From JBKHHU01 sp046539045 (GTDB taxonomy: Bacteria; Planctomycetota; Phycisphaerae; SM23-33), in assembly GCA_046539045.1 (NCBI GenBank), contig JBKHHU010000011.1:1-36941 (forward strand): 36,941 bases of DNA, given 5' to 3'. Below, piece after piece: positions 22,718 through 29,194 of the stretch (its first letter is position 1; every line of letters starts with the position of its first letter). Below the pieces are notes generated by a model. It did not search any database, was not told the origin of the DNA, and worked only from the letters and a program-made list of their open reading frames with translations. The position numbers and the translations under genes were made by a program.

Positions 22718-23049
22718 GCTGTTTGCTCCAATCGCTTGTGGCCGCACTCCATCACCCCGCGTTCGACGAGGTGATGCAGCGCGTTGAGTTCGTCCGGGCC
22801 TACCGGCTCGACCAGCACCTGCCCGGGGCGGTGCCACCACAGGCGGTGGTCGCCCGAGACCCACCAGCCAGAATCGAACCGATCGAGCACGACGCGGACC
22901 GCCCGTTGCAGCCGGCGATTGCCGCCCGCCTCTGCCGCCTCCAGACGCAAGGCCCGGTCGTGCTCGCGGATCAGGCTCGCCCGCTTGGCGGCGTATTCGC
23001 GGTCGAGCGCCTCGATGTCGCTGGCGATTTCGGCGGACGATCGGCTCAC
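22714..23049 (-). CDS. Early-region protein of unknown function
   Basis: A 111-residue protein. Residues 1-50 are a charged helix (I-A-S-D-I-E-A-L-D-R-E-Y-A-A-K). Residues 50-85 are Trp-rich (S-G-W-W-V-S-G-D-H-R-L-W-W). The end has C-G-H. Not recognised. Overlapping starts and stops on both sides support translation in the operon. Confidence 0.68.
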   Translation of the reverse strand: MSRSSAEIASDIEALDREYAAKRASLIREHDRALRLEAAEAGGNRRLQRAVRVVLDRFDSGWWVSGDHRLWWHRPGQVLVEPVGPDELNALHHLVERGVMECGHKRLEQTA

Positions 23050-23243
23050 TGCTCACCCTCCTCGATCACCCCGGCCCATTCCCGGGCAATGTCCGCTGCG
23101 CCGCGGAGCTCGCCCATCTTGGTGACCAACTCCGGCGTGCACTGCTCAGCCGCGGCCATCTTGTCCGCCACCTCGTGCATGCGGGTGGTCAGGTCGCGCA
23201 GCGAGGCGGCAATCTCGGCGTTGGTGTAGCGCTTCGGGCTCAT
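23046..23243 (-). CDS. Short helical protein of unknown function
   Basis: A 65-residue protein, entirely helical in appearance (Y-T-N-A-E-I-A-A-S-L-R-D-L-T-T-R-M-H-E-V-A-D-K-M), with one Cys. ATGA-type overlaps join it to both neighbours. Not recognised; possibly a small coiled-coil partner. Confidence 0.68.
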   Translation of the reverse strand: MSPKRYTNAEIAASLRDLTTRMHEVADKMAAAEQCTPELVTKMGELRGAADIAREWAGVIEEGEQ

Positions 23244-23644
23244 GCCGCCACCTCGTCCAACAAGCTCATCTGCGTCATCTCCACGTAGCGGTGCGGCCTG
23301 CGGCCGATCCGATCCTCGAGCGGCCGGATCGCGTCCATCGGAACCCACGGCTGCCAGGTCCCGAACAGATACGCCCGCATCGCGTCGAGATCGCCATCCA
23401 CGATCACCCCATGCTTGAAAATCGGCGTGCAGCGGAACTGGATCGCATTGAACTCGTCGCCTCTCGACTCTGCCTCTGCGACCGCGTTTTCGATCAGCCA
23501 CCGGCTGCGGTACACCTCGCGCTTCTGCTTCGGGAACGGTGTGGTCTGTCGGCCGCTCGACGTGCGGATCACGTCCCCAGGCCGGATGTACGGATCGCCG
23601 TCAGACGGGCGGCCATTGATGTCCATGGTTCGGACGCGCTTCAT
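23240..23644 (-). CDS. Early-region protein of unknown function
   Basis: A 134-residue protein starting at ATG 23644-23642, which overlaps the DnaC-like stop as ATGA; an upstream in-frame start is ignored for that reason. It has a compact basic part (P-F-P-K-Q-K-R-E-V-Y-R-S-R-W) and an alpha/beta core (F-N-A-I-Q-F-R-C-T-P-I-F-K-H-G-V-I-V-D-G). I do not recognise the family. Confidence 0.72.
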   Translation of the reverse strand: MKRVRTMDINGRPSDGDPYIRPGDVIRTSSGRQTTPFPKQKREVYRSRWLIENAVAEAESRGDEFNAIQFRCTPIFKHGVIVDGDLDAMRAYLFGTWQPWVPMDAIRPLEDRIGRRPHRYVEMTQMSLLDEVAA

Positions 23645-24423
23645 GCCGCGCCCCTCCGATAGCTGCCCCAATCGAACACCACCGCCCGGCCGCCGCCTTC
23701 GCGCATCCGGTCCATGCCGCGCTGGCCGAGGTATTCCTCGATGCCGTCGAGCGACAGGTTGCTGATCAGGATCGTCGGCCGCATGTCCTGGTACCGGCGG
23801 TTCAAGATCTCGAACAGCGTCATGCGCTCGGCCTCGGTCCCGAGCTGTACGCCCACCTCGTCGAGGATCAGCAGGTCCGGCTGGCTCAGCGACTCGAGCG
23901 CCTGGCGTTCGGTCTCCCGGCTGTCGCGGCTGTAGGTTTCGCGCACCCGGCGGATCGCGTCCATCGTCGTGGTGAATGCTGCCGTGTGGCCGGCATCCAT
24001 CACCTGCCAGGCGATGCCGATGGCCAAGTGCGTTTTGCCGGTGCCCGGCGTGCCGGCGAGGATCAGGTTCGTGCCGTTGTCCAAGGCGTCGTCGAACTGG
24101 TCGGCGTACCGCGTGGCCGATGCCAGTGCCCGGCGCTGCCCTTCGTTCTCAGCGCGGTAGTTGCTCAGCCGGCGATCGGCGAACCGACGCGGGATTGCCG
24201 CCCGGCGCATCTTGTTGTCGATCCGGCGCTGCTTGCGCTCGGCGATGTCCTGCTGGCGTTGCTGCTCGGCCTCTGCCCGATCGTGCTCAGCGAGGCATTG
24301 CGGGCAGCCTCCGCCCGGCTTTTCCTCGCCGCCGATGGTCAAGATCGTGGCCGTGTAGTCGCCGTGCTTCGGGCAGTACCGCGTCTCGGTGCGGTGCGGG
24401 ATCAGGTTTCCGATGGCTTCCAT
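23641..24423 (-). CDS. DnaC-like helicase loader ATPase
   Basis: A 260-residue AAA+ protein. An N-terminal zinc-binding arrangement (Cys17-x2-His20, Cys40-x2-Cys43) precedes a basic helix. Walker A is A-G-T-P-G-T-G-K-T (residues about 123-131), Walker B is L-L-I-L-D-E-V-G (Asp188, Glu189), and I-L-I-S-N-L-S provides sensor I. This is the DnaC/IstB type that loads the host replicative helicase. ATG 24423 is chosen because GGAGGT lies seven bases before it; a TTG two codons earlier is less likely. It follows the initiator gene, as in lambda O-P. Confidence 0.92.
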   Translation of the reverse strand: MEAIGNLIPHRTETRYCPKHGDYTATILTIGGEEKPGGGCPQCLAEHDRAEAEQQRQQDIAERKQRRIDNKMRRAAIPRRFADRRLSNYRAENEGQRRALASATRYADQFDDALDNGTNLILAGTPGTGKTHLAIGIAWQVMDAGHTAAFTTTMDAIRRVRETYSRDSRETERQALESLSQPDLLILDEVGVQLGTEAERMTLFEILNRRYQDMRPTILISNLSLDGIEEYLGQRGMDRMREGGGRAVVFDWGSYRRGAA

Positions 24424-24425
24424 GA

Positions 24426-25415
24426 TCAAAACCTCCCGTCAGCGGTGACGCCGGCGTGGTAGTCGACCTTGGAGAAATCGGGCTCAACGTTCCGCGGCTT
24501 GGTCACGCGCATAGTCGCCGCGTTGCGCTTCGCCTCGAGTTGCGGCCACTTCTCGCGGAGCTTGGCGGGGCTGAGGATGTTCGATCGCCAGAAGTCGTCG
24601 GATGCCACCCAGTCGAGCATCGCGAGGATGTCGGCGTGGCTGTGGCCGTCACGCTCACGCATCAGGCGGATGTCGTCAGGCCACCGCTTGCTGGCCTTGG
24701 TCGAGGGCGCGATCTCTCGCACCTGACGCAGCATCCGTTCGGCAACGTCGCGGTCTTCGTCGGTGTGCTTCGGTGCTGCTTTCGCCTGCTGCTCGCCGTC
24801 CGGCTTGCCGGCGGCATGCTCGTCGAGAGAATCGCGACGAGAGATAGGAGACGGAGACGGAGACGGAGACGGAGACGGAGACGGAGACGGAGCATTGCTG
24901 CCTTTCGACTCGTGCATTGCTGCCGTTGTGCTGCGTGCACTGCTACTAGCATGCTGCGTGCATGCTGGGCGCTTGCCGTTGGCACTCCCTTCTCCTTGCT
25001 GCCCGTCTTCGTCAGCACTGCGGATAGCAGCGTATTCCGGCACCTGCCGATCGGCCTCACGCTGCCCGTGGTGGCGCTTTATCGCGTTCCACTGAGCCTT
25101 TAGCCGACGCTCTCTCGCGCCGGCAGCCCACGGGTTATGCTCCTCCCAGTCGTGGATCACGAAACCGTCGTGGGTCGGATCGAGGAATCCAACGTCGATC
25201 AGGGCCTGGGTGAAGGCACCGGGCTCGCCAGACCAATCGACGGCCAGCTCGATGTCCTCGTCGTCCATGCCGCGCAGATCGCCGTCGGATCGATTCTCGG
25301 CCACCCACAGGAACAGCCAGACCAATCGCATGCCGCCTTCGAAGCCGACCCGGCGGATCAGCTTCTTGGTCTTCGGGTGCTGAGGGAGTGCGGTGTCGAT
25401 GCGTGCGTCGCTCAT
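24426..25415 (-). CDS. Phage replication initiator / replisome organiser
   Basis: A 329-residue protein with two parts joined by a long low-complexity linker. Residues 1-110 (H-P-K-T-K-K-L-I-R-R-V-G, F-V-I-H-D-W-E-E-H-N-P-W) form the winged-helix start common to phage initiators of this type. Residues about 115-215 are Ser/Pro/Ala-rich with an (S-P)n run encoded by a hexanucleotide repeat. The C-terminal part (D-D-I-R-L-M-R-E-R-D-G-H-S, D-W-V-A-S-D-D-F-W-R-S-N-I-L-S-P-A-K-L) is a helicase-loader-contact or DNA-binding domain seen in DnaT-like proteins. The origin may lie within this gene, but no iterons were seen. Confidence 0.82.
   Translation of the reverse strand: MSDARIDTALPQHPKTKKLIRRVGFEGGMRLVWLFLWVAENRSDGDLRGMDDEDIELAVDWSGEPGAFTQALIDVGFLDPTHDGFVIHDWEEHNPWAAGARERRLKAQWNAIKRHHGQREADRQVPEYAAIRSADEDGQQGEGSANGKRPACTQHASSSARSTTAAMHESKGSNAPSPSPSPSPSPSPSPISRRDSLDEHAAGKPDGEQQAKAAPKHTDEDRDVAERMLRQVREIAPSTKASKRWPDDIRLMRERDGHSHADILAMLDWVASDDFWRSNILSPAKLREKWPQLEAKRNAATMRVTKPRNVEPDFSKVDYHAGVTADGRF
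24847..24892. repeat. GGAGAC hexanucleotide tandem repeat
   Basis: Seven full copies plus four bases of GGAGAC on the plus strand, uninterrupted. In the replication initiator it encodes Ser-Pro pairs in the linker, so copy changes stay in frame and only alter linker length. Slippage-prone. Confidence 0.95.
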
Positions 25416-25558
25416 TCGTCGCCCCCCTCTACGTCGCCGCTGGCAACGGATTGCGGCTCGCCGTCAATGATCTGCTTGATCTCGATCATCCCGTCCACAT
25501 CGTCAGCGGACACGCGAAAGGTGTAGGCGGCCTGTCGGTACTCGAAGTGCTTAGCCAT
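25412..25558 (-). CDS. 48-residue protein of unknown function
   Basis: A 48-residue protein starting at ATG 25558-25556, overlapping the antirepressor stop (TGATG), with its own stop overlapping the initiator start. It starts M-A-K-H-F-E-Y-R-Q-A-A-Y-T-F-R-V and ends in an acidic tail. Not recognised. Position and coupling support a real gene. Confidence 0.7.
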   Translation of the reverse strand: MAKHFEYRQAAYTFRVSADDVDGMIEIKQIIDGEPQSVASGDVEGGDE

Positions 25559-26286
25559 CACGCCACCTCCCCTGCATGCGCCTCGGCCCACAGCCGCTGA
25601 ATCTTCGCCAGGCCCTTGCCGGTGATAAGCGGGGTGATTGACCGGGTCAGTCCGGCGCGCGGGTGCTCGAACTGCTTGGAGAGCTTCACGTCCATCAGGC
25701 CGGCGTCGATCTTCGACTGGTACGGCTCGTTCTTGCGAGTCAGGAAGCCGTGCTGGCGGAGGAACGAGAACAGGCGGTTCTGGCCGGTGCCGATGATCTT
25801 GGCCGCCTCGCCGATCCGGATGGTGTCGTCGGACTCGATCACCCGCTTGGTGAACTCGATCGCCGGACGGGCCTGCTCGAGCTCGCGCTCCTGCTGCTCG
25901 ATGCGCTCGGCCTGGTCGGCGGCAAGGCGCAGGGCCTCGGCCTTCGTCTGCGGGACCTGCGGCGCCTGCTGCTGCATGGAATCGAATGCACGAATCACCT
26001 TCAGGTTGAACGCGGCATCGATCCACATCGCATAGGCGTAGACAAGCTCCTTGCAGACGAATGTTCCAAGCCCTTGTTTTGCGGAGATAGCCGGAATCCC
26101 GGCTTTCTCGATTTCACGGATCAGCGCCTTGGTCTGCTGATTCTCCATCCAGTAGTTCGGTCGATCCTTGCTCTTTCCCCCGGACGCCCGGTGCAGATCG
26201 TTGAGGCAATACCGGCCATCTGCATCCACGCCAACGCGAATGCTGTCGATGACCAGCGGCTTGTTTTCCATCATGAGTTCGCTCAT
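25558..26286 (-). CDS. KilA-N / antirepressor (KilAC) domain protein
   Basis: A 242-residue protein starting at ATG 26286-26284. Residues about 10-110 form a KilA-N domain (Y-C-L-N-D-L-H-R-A-S-G, R-P-N-Y-W, E-L-V-Y-A-Y-A-M-W-I). A Gln/Glu-rich helix follows, and residues about 155-235 are an ANT/KilAC domain (I-R-I-G-E-A-A-K-I-I-G-T-G-Q-N-R-L-F-S-F-L). Such proteins relieve repression or regulate early genes. The upstream in-frame extension to 26661 lies antisense-frame within RusA and is rejected. A structured leader and a candidate antisense RNA cover its start. Confidence 0.9.
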   Translation of the reverse strand: MSELMMENKPLVIDSIRVGVDADGRYCLNDLHRASGGKSKDRPNYWMENQQTKALIREIEKAGIPAISAKQGLGTFVCKELVYAYAMWIDAAFNLKVIRAFDSMQQQAPQVPQTKAEALRLAADQAERIEQQERELEQARPAIEFTKRVIESDDTIRIGEAAKIIGTGQNRLFSFLRQHGFLTRKNEPYQSKIDAGLMDVKLSKQFEHPRAGLTRSITPLITGKGLAKIQRLWAEAHAGEVA

Positions 26287-26295
26287 AATCGAGTC

Positions 26296-26350
26296 ACTCC
26301 ATTGGATTAGCCCGGCGAGGTGTGCCACCACCGCTTGAGCCGGGCTTTTC
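26296..26350 (+). ncRNA. Candidate antisense RNA to the antirepressor start (sar-like)
   Basis: A plus-strand promoter, TTGTTT (26261-26266), 17-base spacer and CATAAT (26284-26289), would start RNA near 26296. It would end about 55 nt later at the GC-rich hairpin with TTTT (26310-26349). Its 5' end includes CUCC, complementary to the GGAG ribosome binding site of the antirepressor mRNA. P22 controls its antirepressor with a short antisense RNA (sar) in the same place. Both promoter and terminator are moderate in quality. Confidence 0.45.
26310..26345 (-). promoter_or_regulatory. Structured leader of the antirepressor gene
   Basis: Outer inverted repeat GCCCGGC (26310-26316) / GCCGGGC (26339-26345), with an inner GGTG-TGC-CACC hairpin (26319-26329). 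It lies 24 bases upstream of the antirepressor ATG. On the plus strand it is followed by TTTT, so it could also end a plus-strand RNA. Confidence 0.7.
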
Positions 26351-26362
26351 TGCGTCTGCTGT

Positions 26363-26779
26363 TCACGCGCCGCAGACATCGCGCTCCACAAACGGGTGCA
26401 TGAACCACTCGAAAGCGTCCATCGCCCGGATGCTGATTCCGCCAACGTCCGACCAGACCTTGGTCGAGCGCACGTCCCACACGTGCGAATCCTCGCCATA
26501 GATCGCGTCGAACAGGGCCTTCTCGAAGTTGTCCAGATCAGGGCGCTGCAAGTGCGCCTGGTCTCGTTTCGCTTCGCGCTTCTTGCGGCTCCACGTCGCC
26601 GGCATCGGCAGATGAAAAACGACGTGCGCACCTGGCTCAGGCAGTGACACATGTAGGGCACGGACCGCGTCGCAGAACGCCCGATACCGGAGAACGGCAG
26701 GACGCTTCTTCCACTGATCGCTGCGCGTCATGCGCGGCTTGGCGACCGGGGTGATCGGGTAGTGGGCCCAATCAATCAC
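26363..26779 (-). CDS. rusA: RusA-family Holliday junction resolvase
   Basis: A 138-residue protein, close to the usual RusA size of about 120. P-K-P-R-M-T-R-S-D-Q-W near the start and R-P-D-L-D-N-F-E-K-A-L-F-D-A-I-Y around residue 80-95 are the family signature, with the acidic residues that bind metal. It cuts four-way junctions from recombination or replication. ATGA overlap with the HigA-like gene. Confidence 0.92.
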   Translation of the reverse strand: MIDWAHYPITPVAKPRMTRSDQWKKRPAVLRYRAFCDAVRALHVSLPEPGAHVVFHLPMPATWSRKKREAKRDQAHLQRPDLDNFEKALFDAIYGEDSHVWDVRSTKVWSDVGGISIRAMDAFEWFMHPFVERDVCGA

Positions 26780-27027
26780 GACGCATCCATGCTCTTGCGC
26801 GCTTCAGACAAGCTGTGTCGGGTCTGCATGCTCATCCACATCTCCGCAGACGGGCCGAGCCTCTCAAGTCGCAGTGCCATTTCTGGCGTCACGTCTGACT
26901 TGCAGTGGATCAGCCTAGAAACGGTTGACTCGGAAACGTCGAGCATGTCCGCCAACTCGGCTGAGCTATGGCCGCGCTCACCGAGGTATGTCGCAGCGAG
27001 GTATTCGCCAGGGTGAGTCGTAATCAT
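26776..27027 (-). CDS. HigA-like XRE regulator without a toxin partner
   Basis: An 83-residue protein with the HigA/VapI opening (H-P-G-E-Y-L-A-A-T-Y-L), a helix-turn-helix (S-A-E-L-A-D-M-L-D-V-S-E-S-T-V-S-R-L-I, about residues 22-40) and the family ending (A-L-R-L-E-R-L-G-P-S-A-E-M-W-M-S-M-Q). No HigB-like toxin is next to it. It is the second gene of the leftward early operon, overlapping the first as ATGA, so it probably serves as an early regulator rather than an antitoxin. Confidence 0.88.
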   Translation of the reverse strand: MITTHPGEYLAATYLGERGHSSAELADMLDVSESTVSRLIHCKSDVTPEMALRLERLGPSAEMWMSMQTRHSLSEARKSMDAS

Positions 27028-27233
27028 CAGGCGGTCTCCTGTCTTGCCTGGTAGATGTCAGGGCGCGACTTGCTCCGGTCGATGCCGAACTCGCTTTCGA
27101 TCCGGATCGCCAGCTTGGGGCTCGGCTTGCGGAACCCATGGGCGATCTGCGATACATACGCTCGCGAGCAACCGAGCCGGTCGGCGATGTCGGCCCGCCC
27201 TCGTTCTTTGATCAATGCAATGAAATCTTCCAT
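27027..27233 (-). CDS. Cro-like / YdaS-type repressor, first gene of the leftward arm
   Basis: A 68-residue protein. Residues about 10-40 (R-G-R-A-D-I-A-D-R-L-G-C-S-R-A-Y-V-S-Q-I) form a helix-turn-helix, followed by P-K-L-A-I-R-I-E-S-E-F-G as in Cro/YdaS proteins. The start codon is six bases from its -10 element, so the mRNA probably begins at the AUG, and no ribosome binding site is present. It is the best candidate to bind the two similar operators at 27242-27258 and 27346-27362 and thereby control both arms. Confidence 0.88.
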   Translation of the reverse strand: MEDFIALIKERGRADIADRLGCSRAYVSQIAHGFRKPSPKLAIRIESEFGIDRSKSRPDIYQARQETA

Positions 27234-27239
27234 GCGCTG

Positions 27240-27268
27240 AACTTAGCATGTTGCTTACCGGATGGCAA
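27240..27268 (-). promoter_or_regulatory. Leftward promoter of the divergent switch
   Basis: Minus strand: -35 TTGCCA (27268-27263), 17-base spacer, -10 TAAGTT (27245-27240). The start is expected at or next to the A of the repressor ATG (27233). The spacer and -10 contain an operator-like inverted repeat. Confidence 0.7.
27242..27258. promoter_or_regulatory. Operator-like inverted repeat, leftward side
   Basis: CTTAGC-ATGTT-GCTTAC. It shares TTAGC-N5-GCT with the perfect repeat at 27346-27362 and holds the same place relative to its promoter. The two centres are 104 bp apart, close to ten helical turns. Confidence 0.65.
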
Positions 27269-27335
27269 CTGTCGGCGCTATCCCGCCCCAAATCACCGAG
27301 GCCTGCCCGTCCAGAAAAAAAATAGCACTTTGCTC

Positions 27336-27364
27336 TTGACTCCGTGTTAGCGGGCTGCTAACTT
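27336..27364 (+). promoter_or_regulatory. Rightward promoter of the divergent switch
   Basis: -35 TTGACT (27336-27341), exact 17-base spacer, -10 TAACTT (27359-27364). The start is expected near 27371, giving a leader of about 33 bases with GGGAG before ATG 27404. The -10 is weak, as is its leftward counterpart. Confidence 0.7.
27346..27362. promoter_or_regulatory. Operator, perfect inverted repeat, rightward side
   Basis: GTTAGC-GGGCT-GCTAAC, with perfect 6-base arms, inside the spacer and -10 of the rightward promoter. Binding there would block RNA polymerase. Confidence 0.75.
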
Positions 27365-27403
27365 TACACCCATCGAAGCAACAAACGCACCGGGAGAAAC
27401 GAC

Positions 27404-27673
27404 ATGACACCCACCGACCACTGGAACGCAGCCGGCCGATCCGCCCTGGACGAACAGGGCCGGCGCAAGTTTGACGGAGATTCGCTGTTCTGGCGCGTCG
27501 AGAATTTCGACCGCGGCGTATCGGGGGATCTGCGCGGCGTATCGGGGGATCTGATTCGCAGCGCGACGGATCACCACCTCGAGCACGCACAGCGGACCCT
27601 GCACCACTGGATCGAACTGATCCGGTCGGAGCAGCGCAAGCGGAAGAACCACCGCAGCGGAGGGTCGGGCTAA
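27404..27673 (+). CDS. First rightward early protein, unknown function
   Basis: An 89-residue protein with GGGAG about eight bases before ATG. It is hydrophilic, with a duplicated heptad R-G-V-S-G-D-L caused by a perfect 21-bp tandem repeat. The end is a basic helix (W-I-E-L-I-R-S-E-Q-R-K-R-K) and a Ser/Gly tail. As the first gene after the rightward operator it may have a regulatory role; not recognised. Confidence 0.72.
   Translation: MTPTDHWNAAGRSALDEQGRRKFDGDSLFWRVENFDRGVSGDLRGVSGDLIRSATDHHLEHAQRTLHHWIELIRSEQRKRKNHRSGGSG
27512..27553. repeat. Perfect 21-bp tandem duplication
   Basis: Two identical 21-base units, 27512-27532 and 27533-27553, in frame within the first rightward gene. Each encodes seven residues (R-G-V-S-G-D-L). 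It looks like a recent duplication. Confidence 0.95.
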
Positions 27674-27987
27674 TAACCGCCGCAGTCGGGGCCGGAACTT
27701 CACCTGTCGCCACGGCGATTCTCCCATCCGGTGACCCGACCGCCTGGCCCACGTCACGGGCTCGACTGGCAGCCGTAAGTTGCTCCCCATCGGGGAATGG
27801 TTTTGGGCAAAACAGAGGGGATAGCGCTGTCCCCATGGCCTTGCACGGTACGAGTAGCCCTCCGCTGCTTTGCAAGGTTGCCTAATGAGGCGAAATAGAC
27901 CGAGACCATTCCACCGATGCGGCGACAGCCAAGCATCGCGCGCCGGGCGCCTAATCCCGGCACCTAACACGACACGAGGTGATCGAC
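27674..27987. other. 314-bp stretch without a gene, rich in dyad symmetries
   Basis: No supported ORF; both long minus-strand frames here cross the switch region and lack coding character. It contains TCCCC-ATC-GGGGA near 27784, TTTTG-GG-CAAAA near 27800, GGGGAT-AGCGCT-GTCCCC at 27817-27834, and CCTTGCA (27839-27845) / TGCAAGG (27871-27877) with a 25-base loop. CCTAA occurs three times (about 27880, 27951 and 27962). It could be a transcribed leader, a small RNA or an origin-type region. GAGGTGAT before 27988 is the ribosome binding site of the next gene. Confidence 0.55.
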
Positions 27988-28146
27988 ATGAAAACGATCA
28001 GCACTGAGATCGAACGACGCGCAGAGGAAGCCGCCCGCAACCGGGCCCGGCTGGTTCGGTACTACGGCACATTCAGCGCACGCACCGGTCGGCCGGTACC
28101 GGTCCACTCCGCCCACCGGCACCTGGTGAAGCGAGGTGTGGCATGA
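27988..28146 (+). CDS. 52-residue basic protein
   Basis: A 52-residue protein with GAGGTGAT five bases before the ATG and an ATGA overlap with the next gene. It is rich in Arg (E-R-R-A-E-E-A-A-R-N-R-A-R-L-V-R-Y-Y) with a second basic part (H-R-H-L-V-K-R-G). Not recognised. The strong ribosome binding site and coupling make it credible. Confidence 0.75.
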   Translation: MKTISTEIERRAEEAARNRARLVRYYGTFSARTGRPVPVHSAHRHLVKRGVA

Positions 28147-28550
28147 AGGGTGACCCGCCGCTCGGACAGCTGTACATGATACCGGATAGATTCCGAATCC
28201 TTCCTGTCGAGAGGGCTGGCCTCGACCAAAGGACAGTCAACTGCCTCAAGGCTTACGGTATCGACACAATCGGCGGCATTTGCGACTTAAACGTCATGGG
28301 TCTTATTCGGGTCCCAAAACTTGGCAAGAAGTCGCTAGCACTGATTAAGCAGAGACTCGGTGAGATGGAAACAAACGAATCGACAGCATCAACCTTGACC
28401 AAGCGCGAGTGGTTCGCCGGGCTGGCGATGCAGGGTTACTGCGCCGCACCAGACATGGATAGAGCTCCGGTAGAGGATCTGGCGTCAGCCGCAGTTCGTC
28501 AGGCCGACGCACTTCTCGCCGAGTTGAACGATACCGGAGGCACCCAATGA
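28143..28550 (+). CDS. RNA polymerase alpha-CTD-like protein
   Basis: A 135-residue protein in two parts. Residues about 20-75 (L-P-V-E-R-A-G-L-D-Q-R-T-V-N-C-L-K-A-Y-G-I-D-T-I-G-G, then V-P-K-L-G-K-K-S-L-A-L-I) follow the helix-hairpin-helix pattern of the alpha-subunit C-terminal domain, including N-C-L-K and the L-G-K-K-S-L element. Residues about 85-135 (T-K-R-E-W-F-A-G-L-A-M-Q-G) are a short domain common in phage early regions. It may compete with or mimic host alpha-CTD at promoters, or just bind DNA. Domain similarity is strong; function is inferred. Confidence 0.82.
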   Translation: MKGDPPLGQLYMIPDRFRILPVERAGLDQRTVNCLKAYGIDTIGGICDLNVMGLIRVPKLGKKSLALIKQRLGEMETNESTASTLTKREWFAGLAMQGYCAAPDMDRAPVEDLASAAVRQADALLAELNDTGGTQ

Positions 28551-29194
28551 GAGATCTCGAAGCCCGCCAGGCACGCCCGGCGACCCCGCGGATGAGCGAT
28601 TACAAAGGCCCGCAGATCCCGCCCGGCCGGGAGACGCGCCCGGAGACGGCCACCAGCCGAGTCAAGCGGGCGATCCGCGACGCCGGCAGGGCCACGGCCA
28701 GAGAGCTGCGCGAGGCCACCGGGCTCTCGTCCGGGTCAGTCAGCAAGGCGCTGTCCGACCTGCGCACGACTAGGGTTGTGCAAACGCACGTGTTTGGCGG
28801 CATCGAGCCGGACATCCACGAGTGGGTCGGTGATGTTGGGTTTGATGATGCTCGAGCAGACCAGATAGGCCAGAACGGCAACGACGGCGCGCACTACGGC
28901 GACTCTGGCCCTGCCGTTGTCGATCAGCCGTCACGCACAAGCGGCGTTGCCGATCATGAAGGCGGGGCCGGTGACACACAAGCCGCCGACCCGGCAGAAC
29001 TGACCCGCATGTATCTGAGGCTCGTCGGCACTGGAATCGAGCAGCTCGAGCAAGCGGCAAACTCCGGCATCCAGCCCCTCCCCGCCGACGACTACCGCAT
29101 TAAAGCACTGGGGCGCCTGGTGCCGATGGTAGCTCCCGACATCGGCGAGGCGCTCACCGACCTGATCAAGCACGTAACCGGGGAGGACGCATGA
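28547..29194 (+). CDS. Winged-helix-like early protein, unknown function
   Basis: A 215-residue protein. Residues about 35-75 (V-K-R-A-I-R-D-A-G-R-A-T-A-R-E-L-R-E-A-T-G-L-S-S-G-S-V-S-K-A-L) form a winged helix-turn-helix of the kind that reads DNA. The middle is Gly/Asp-rich and flexible. Residues about 150-212 are helical (M-Y-L-R-L-V-G-T-G-I-E-Q-L). A regulator is likely; no target is known. ATGA overlaps at both ends. Confidence 0.75.
   Translation: MRDLEARQARPATPRMSDYKGPQIPPGRETRPETATSRVKRAIRDAGRATARELREATGLSSGSVSKALSDLRTTRVVQTHVFGGIEPDIHEWVGDVGFDDARADQIGQNGNDGAHYGDSGPAVVDQPSRTSGVADHEGGAGDTQAADPAELTRMYLRLVGTGIEQLEQAANSGIQPLPADDYRIKALGRLVPMVAPDIGEALTDLIKHVTGEDA

Noticed and set aside
24841..24895. 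Possible CRISPR or iteron array
   Set aside because: It is an uninterrupted 6-bp repeat without spacers, inside a coding linker.
26287..26661. N-terminal extension of the antirepressor gene
   Set aside because: It reads Arg/Ser/Cys-rich sequence in the wrong frame of rusA. The KilA-N start with GGAG at 26286 is better.
27255..27970. Two overlapping minus-strand open frames across the switch and the gap
   Set aside because: They cross the divergent promoters and operators and lack coding character or start signals.
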